This document shows, piece after piece, positions 7,421-10,987 of a stretch of 10,987 bases of DNA. Numbering within the stretch: position 1 is the stretch's first letter; each line of letters begins with the position of its first letter. Source of the stretch: JAWPNA01 sp045402695 (GTDB lineage Bacteria; Acidobacteriota; Polarisedimenticolia; JACPZX01; DASXTC01). The position numbers and the translations under genes are program-made. The notes under the pieces were generated by a model, which was not told the origin of the DNA, did not search any database, and worked only from the letters and a program-made list of their open reading frames with translations. The stretch is taken from NCBI GenBank assembly GCA_045402695.1, contig JAWPNA010000069.1:1-10987 (forward strand), written 5' to 3'.

Positions 7421-7448
7421 GAAGCTCGGCTCGCCGGTCAAGACGAAG

Positions 7449-7799
7449 CTATCGGCCAGCGGCGATTTCCTTCACCGGAAGCGCGCCCCGCGACAGGCGC
7501 CGCGACAGATCACTGCCCCTCACCAGCTCCATGGCGAGGAATCGCACGCCTCCGGATTCGTGCAGACCGTGCAGCGTGGCGATGCCCGGATGATTGAGCG
7601 AGGCCAGCAGCCTCGCCTCGCGCTCGAACCGCACCAGCCGATCGGCGTCATTGGCCAGCGCTTCGGGAAGCAACTTGAGAGCGACCTCTCGGCTCAGGCG
7701 CGGGTCGCGGGCTCGATACACCTCTCCCATGCCGCCGGCGCCGATCTTCTCGATGATTTCGTAGGGGCCGAGGCGCGTTCCTGGGGCGAGCGCCGTCAC
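7449..7799 (-). pseudogene. Truncated Ser/Thr protein kinase, N-lobe remnant
   Basis: The 116 residues form the start of a PknB-type kinase and then stop. Present are GTRLGPYEII (7-16), the glycine loop GAGGMGEV (20-27), the ATP-site lysine K42 in VALK, the helix-C glutamate E61 and the hinge ELVRG (91-95). The next expected parts, HRDLKP and DFG and the whole C-lobe, are missing: the frame runs KEIAAGR into TAG. No kinase-like residues continue in the other minus-strand frames below 7449. It begins with GTG in a 4-base GTGA overlap with the full-length kinase gene, so it was once the second gene of a tandem kinase operon. It cannot be an active kinase. It could still be made as a small ATP-binding-lobe protein, but a decayed gene cut by a rearrangement is more likely. 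Confidence 0.8.
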
Positions 7800-10350
7800 T
7801 GCAGCCCCTCGATGACGTACAAGTCCGAGAAGCTGCGGTGGACGCTGTAGGTGTACGAGCCGGCGGCGGGCGCCAGCAGCAGATTGCCGATCCGATCGGC
7901 GCCTGCGGTGTCGGTCGGGTCGATCGACTTCCAGAGATCTCGCCCGCCCGTCCGGACGTCAACACGGTAAACCTTGAGCGGCAGGTCCATGGGATGGTAG
8001 ACGTACAGGGATTGTCCGTCTTCATCCCAGCAGATCGGACGATCCCCCGCCTCCTGGCCGGGCATGACGCGCGGCTCCCCCCCGTCCACGGGGAAGAGCC
8101 GGATCTGGCCGTCGAGCGAGGCGGCCACGGTGCGGCCATCCGGCGTCACCGCACAGGCCAACCCCTCTCCCTCGGGTGAGATCGGCCGCAGTTCTCCCCC
8201 GGCGAGCTCGCGCACCCACAGGCGCCGGGACTTACCCGCCTCGGCTCCCCAGAACACGACGCGCTTGCCGTCCGGGAAGAAGCGTCCTCCGTAGACGCTC
8301 ACGATGGGGCCGATATCGAGAGTTTTCGGCTCCCCGGCCCCGGTCGGGAGAAGAACCAGACGAGACGCTGCCGTCGCATCCGGGCCGAGGTCCGCGAGCA
8401 CCCAGCGCCCGTCGGGCGACAGCGCGAGGCCGTGCCCGTCGCTGAGCCGGACGGCGGACTCGTCGAGCCCCCGGCGGAGAAAGACCGCGTCACCCCCTTC
8501 TCTCTCCTCGTAAAAGAGGAGCGTCTTTCCATCCGCGGAGAGATCCACCGCGGTCGACCAGTCGAGCCACGACACGTCCTGCTCCCGCGCCTCGCCTGCC
8601 CGAAGCCAGTACATGCCGGCCCGCCATGTGGCGTGGCTCATGAGGACGCGCCCGTCACGGAAGAGGTCGAAGAACCCCAGCATCCCAGGGCTCCGGAAGA
8701 TCTCGCGCACCTTGCCGGTGAGGGCGACCGCGTGGAGGCTCGGACCGCCTCCTCCCCGCGAGAGAATGAGCCAGATCTCGTCCCCCGACGGAGCCCAGGC
8801 CAGCGACCATGCCAGTCCCATGCCCACGAGTGGCGTCTTTCGCCCGGTGAGGTCGAGAACCGAGAGCGACCCGATCTCCCCGTTCCCCTCCAGGATCGCG
8901 ATCCGGTCCCCCCGGGGCGAAACCCGCAGGTCGTACAGGTCCGGCGACTCGTAGAGAACCTTGCCGATGGGGAATTCCAGTGTCCGCCGACCGGTGACAC
9001 TGCGGATCACGGCCAGGTCCCTGCCGTCCGGCGCCCAGTCCGCGGCGTGGATCGACTCGCTGACCTCGCGCGGGGCGCCTCCAGCGAGTGGGACGCGGGC
9101 AAGGATCTCCGAAGAACCGACCGGACGGATCAAGTTGATCGCCATCTCGCCGGACGATGAGATGGAGAAGACGTCGGCGCTCGGCAGCCCGAGCGATCGC
9201 GACTCGGTGGCGCCCGCGCGGGTCGTGAACAGCTCGGCCGGCTTTCCGTCCCAGGCGCCCGCGTAGACGATCGTCTGGCCGTCGGGGGCGAAACGCGCCG
9301 AGGTGATGTGCCCGTGGCGAAACGTCAGCCGATGGAAGTCCGGGAAGGTCGTCCTGCCCTCGGCCCCGGTGCTCCGGCCCGCGAGGAACCCTGCGGCCAC
9401 CGCGGCGAGCGCGAGCAGCAGCGCCGCGATCGCAGTGATGAGGCGTGCGCGCGTCCGGGGGCGATAAGCCGCCGGAGCGGCCGGCGCCGGCGCAATCCCC
9501 GATCCGAACGCCCCGGCCGACATCGTCTCCAGCGCGAAGGCCAGGTCGTGCGCCGAGTGGAAACGCGCCTCAGGGTTCTTCTCCAGGCAGCGGCGGATGA
9601 TCCGGTCCAGCGCGGGGGAGATGTTCCCGTCGCCGAGCGACAGCTCCGGCGGGTCCTCGCGCAGTATCGCCGACATCGTGTCGGCCGCCGTGTCTCCCGC
9701 GAACGCCCTGCGGCCCGCGAGCATCTCGTACAGGACCGCGCCGAAGGAGAAGATGTCGGACCGTGAATCGACGGGCCGCCCGCGCACCTGCTCGGGGGAC
9801 ATGTAGACGAGCGTCCCCAGGACAGCCCCAGGCTGCGTGCCGGCCGACACCGTGGGGGACTCGGTGAGCGCGCCGCTTCCCTCCGCCATCGCCAGCTTGG
9901 CCAGGCCGAAGTCGAGGATCTTGACCCGGCCCTCCTTCGTGACGAAGACATTTTCCGGCTTCAGGTCCCTGTGAACGATCCCTTTCTCGTGAGCGGCCGC
10001 GAGCCCCCGCGTGATCTGGAATGCGTAGTCGAGGGCGCGTCGCGAGGAGAGCCGCCCGCCGGCCAGCGCTAAACGCAGCGACTCGCCTTCCAGCAGCTCG
10101 GTCACAACGAACGAGATCCCTGCGTGAGCGCCGACATCGTGGACGGCCATGATGTTGGGGTGGTTGAGCGCCCCGGCGGCCCGCGCCTCCTGTTCGAAAC
10201 GCCGCAGCCTGTCGGGATCCGAGGCGAGCGCCGGCGGCAGGACCTTCACCGCCACGTCGCGTCCCAGGCGCGGGTCGCGCGCTCGATACACCTCTCCCAT
10301 GCCGCCGGCACCGATCGCGGCGATGATCTCGTAGGGGCCGAGGCGCGTTC
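7691..10350. repeat. Paralogous direct repeat at the 5' ends of the two kinase genes (7691-7780 and 10261-10350)
   Basis: Aligned without gaps, the two 90-base stretches match at 81 positions by hand count, including 28 in a row across the glycine loop. Only 7691-7780 and 10261-10350 are repeated; the sequence between them is not. They mark the kinase genes as tandem duplicates with recent exchange or strong constraint at the DNA level. Confidence 0.85.
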
Positions 10351-10363
10351 CGGGTTCCAGCAT
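7796..10363 (-). CDS. Transmembrane Ser/Thr protein kinase with C-terminal PD40/TolB-like beta-propeller
   Basis: This is a predicted inner-membrane receptor kinase of 855 residues. The cytoplasmic kinase domain (about 10-280) is complete: GAGGMGEV (18-25), K40 in VAVK, E59 in helix C, HRDLKPEN (131-138, catalytic D133), DFG (151-153) and GTLVYMSPEQ (183-192) in the activation and P+1 segment. A proline- and alanine-rich linker (about 285-305) leads to one membrane helix at about 308-329. The remainder (340-855) should lie outside the membrane as a propeller, with recurring blade motifs such as APDGQTIVYAG, SPRGDRIAIL, SADGKTLLFYE, SPDGRWVLADL, FPDGKRVVFWG and TPDGRTVAASL. This layout is frequent in Acidobacteriota, and the ligand is unknown. 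The ATG at 10363 fits the family start (LEPGTRLGPYEI); a weak GGGA site lies 10 bases before it. Translation is coupled to the truncated kinase by a GTGA overlap. Confidence 0.94.
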   Translation of the reverse strand: MLEPGTRLGPYEIIAAIGAGGMGEVYRARDPRLGRDVAVKVLPPALASDPDRLRRFEQEARAAGALNHPNIMAVHDVGAHAGISFVVTELLEGESLRLALAGGRLSSRRALDYAFQITRGLAAAHEKGIVHRDLKPENVFVTKEGRVKILDFGLAKLAMAEGSGALTESPTVSAGTQPGAVLGTLVYMSPEQVRGRPVDSRSDIFSFGAVLYEMLAGRRAFAGDTAADTMSAILREDPPELSLGDGNISPALDRIIRRCLEKNPEARFHSAHDLAFALETMSAGAFGSGIAPAPAAPAAYRPRTRARLITAIAALLLALAAVAAGFLAGRSTGAEGRTTFPDFHRLTFRHGHITSARFAPDGQTIVYAGAWDGKPAELFTTRAGATESRSLGLPSADVFSISSSGEMAINLIRPVGSSEILARVPLAGGAPREVSESIHAADWAPDGRDLAVIRSVTGRRTLEFPIGKVLYESPDLYDLRVSPRGDRIAILEGNGEIGSLSVLDLTGRKTPLVGMGLAWSLAWAPSGDEIWLILSRGGGGPSLHAVALTGKVREIFRSPGMLGFFDLFRDGRVLMSHATWRAGMYWLRAGEAREQDVSWLDWSTAVDLSADGKTLLFYEEREGGDAVFLRRGLDESAVRLSDGHGLALSPDGRWVLADLGPDATAASRLVLLPTGAGEPKTLDIGPIVSVYGGRFFPDGKRVVFWGAEAGKSRRLWVRELAGGELRPISPEGEGLACAVTPDGRTVAASLDGQIRLFPVDGGEPRVMPGQEAGDRPICWDEDGQSLYVYHPMDLPLKVYRVDVRTGGRDLWKSIDPTDTAGADRIGNLLLAPAAGSYTYSVHRSFSDLYVIEGLQ

Positions 10364-10468
10364 CCTCTCTTATTCCCATCGCCCAACCTCGAGGGATGAG
10401 GCCGCGGCGGCGGCAAGGATATACGAGAAGGGCGGAAGGTCCAATCCCGCGAGATCGAGAGCCGAGGT
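10364..10468 (-). promoter_or_regulatory. Upstream region of the kinase genes with a weak promoter candidate
   Basis: The 105 bases between the desaturase stop and the kinase ATG hold no open gene. On the minus strand, TTGGAC (complement at 10439-10444) is followed after 15 bases by TATATC (complement at 10418-10423). The -35 match is poor and the spacing short, so this is only a candidate. No hairpin followed by a T-run was seen to end the desaturase transcript, so read-through from that gene is possible. Confidence 0.25.
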
Positions 10469-10987
10469 CTAGACGAGCGACCAGTCGGTATGGGGCGCGC
10501 CGTTCTTGATCAGCCAGCCATGGAGCAGCGTGGCGTAACCGATCGCCTTCATCCCCTCGCGCCGGTAGAACGGCTTGAGCAGACGGTGCAGCCTCGGGAG
10601 GTTGTAGAAAGGCACCCGCGGGAAGTAATGGTGCTCGAGGTGGAGATTCGACCAGAGGAAGGCGAAGTTCCAGAACAGCGACGACCGCACCAGTGTGCTC
10701 CACTGCGCGGGGTTGGCGGGGTTGATGAAGTAGTGCTGGCCCATACGGTTCATCGCGAAAGCGATGGGGAAGACGAAGAAGTACGGGATCACGTAGACGC
10801 GCATCATCACGCCGGCGCCCAACGTCAGGCCGATCGCCGTCATGATCGCGAGGTGGCCCAGCATCGTGAGGTTGCGCTCGCGCCCGATGCGCGCTTGCAG
10901 CTCGGGCGGGTAGGTGGCCGCCTCCTTGCGCGCAGCGCGGAAGTAGATGACGAACAGCGCCGGCGTGAAGTAGAGCGCCTTGTACCA
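10469..10987 (-). CDS. Membrane fatty-acid desaturase, C-terminal part only
   Basis: This is the last 172 residues of a membrane di-iron fatty-acid desaturase, an enzyme that puts a double bond into acyl chains and needs an electron donor. The frame is open to the window edge, so the true start is outside; an internal Met at 10864 is not the start. Visible are hydrophobic membrane spans (about 43-60 and 63-80 of the fragment), GQHYFINP (83-90), and the third histidine box HLEHH (116-120) followed by YFPRVPFYNLPRLHRLL, a standard desaturase ending. The first two histidine boxes would lie upstream and cannot be checked, so regiospecificity is unknown. A carotenoid- or sphingolipid-type member of the same superfamily is possible. 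It lies on the same strand as the kinases, 105 bases ahead of them. Confidence 0.88.
   Translation of the reverse strand, partial: WYKALYFTPALFVIYFRAARKEAATYPPELQARIGRERNLTMLGHLAIMTAIGLTLGAGVMMRVYVIPYFFVFPIAFAMNRMGQHYFINPANPAQWSTLVRSSLFWNFAFLWSNLHLEHHYFPRVPFYNLPRLHRLLKPFYRREGMKAIGYATLLHGWLIKNGAPHTDWSLV

Noticed and set aside
6500..7441. 313-residue minus-strand open frame
   Set aside because: It is antisense to the pseudoprotease gene, which has a signal peptide, cysteine pattern and strong ribosome site. The antisense product shows no family motif and is not a kinase continuation.
7430..7475. Terminator between the convergent pseudoprotease and kinase-remnant genes
   Set aside because: TCGCCG can pair with CGGCGA, but the loop is over 30 bases, the stem only six pairs and the T-run short.
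8432..9160. 242-residue plus-strand open frame inside the kinase gene
   Set aside because: It is a shadow of the PD40 propeller coding strand in high-GC DNA: rich in Arg, Pro and Glu, without motifs or a ribosome site.
10441..10460. Operator-like dyad (aatcccgcgagatc) after the desaturase stop
   Set aside because: It is an imperfect palindrome in GC-rich DNA at a distance from the weak promoter, so chance is an adequate explanation.
9570..10703. 377-residue minus-strand open frame spanning the kinase start and the desaturase end
   Set aside because: It is out of frame with both real genes and only echoes their composition.

Overview
The window is high-GC, densely packed bacterial DNA. Eight genes are whole, partial or broken; gaps between them never exceed about 115 bases, and no RNA gene, insertion sequence or CRISPR array was seen. 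The best clue to the host is the large Ser/Thr kinase joined to a PD40/WD40-like beta-propeller. Together with the GTRLGPYEII kinase start, this is common in Acidobacteriota and related soil phyla. That placement is an inference from gene style.

Positions 1-3433 (+) hold a tightly coupled trehalose cluster: a TreT-like trehalose glycosyltransferase synthase whose 5' end lies outside the window, then the phosphatase OtsB and the synthase OtsA, each joined to the gene before by a 4-base ATGA overlap. This gives two routes to trehalose, a one-step route from an NDP-glucose plus glucose and the two-step OtsA/OtsB route. After 36 bases, with a strong ribosome binding site, comes a secreted DUF4097-type repeat protein (3470-4570) built from nine coils of exactly 18 residues, seven carrying a histidine at the same place.

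Positions 4548-6518 (-) encode a solitary Eco57I-like N6-adenine DNA methyltransferase with no visible nuclease; its 3' end overlaps the repeat-protein gene tail to tail by 23 bases. A 113-base divergent spacer with a plausible sigma-70 promoter leads to a secreted chymotrypsin-fold protein (6632-7420, +) in which all three catalytic residues appear to be replaced. This gene is lower in GC than the sampled neighbours.

Positions 7449-10363 (-) contain a full transmembrane Ser/Thr kinase with an extracellular propeller, followed through a GTGA overlap by a broken second kinase that keeps only the N-lobe. The two share about 90% DNA identity over 90 bases, so they are tandem paralogues. The break lies 28 bases from the end of the pseudoprotease gene, which suggests a rearrangement. 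The window ends with the 3' part of a membrane fatty-acid desaturase (-).

No clearly new multi-gene system stands out. The best leads are the histidine ladder in the repeat protein, the triad-less protease and the truncated kinase.
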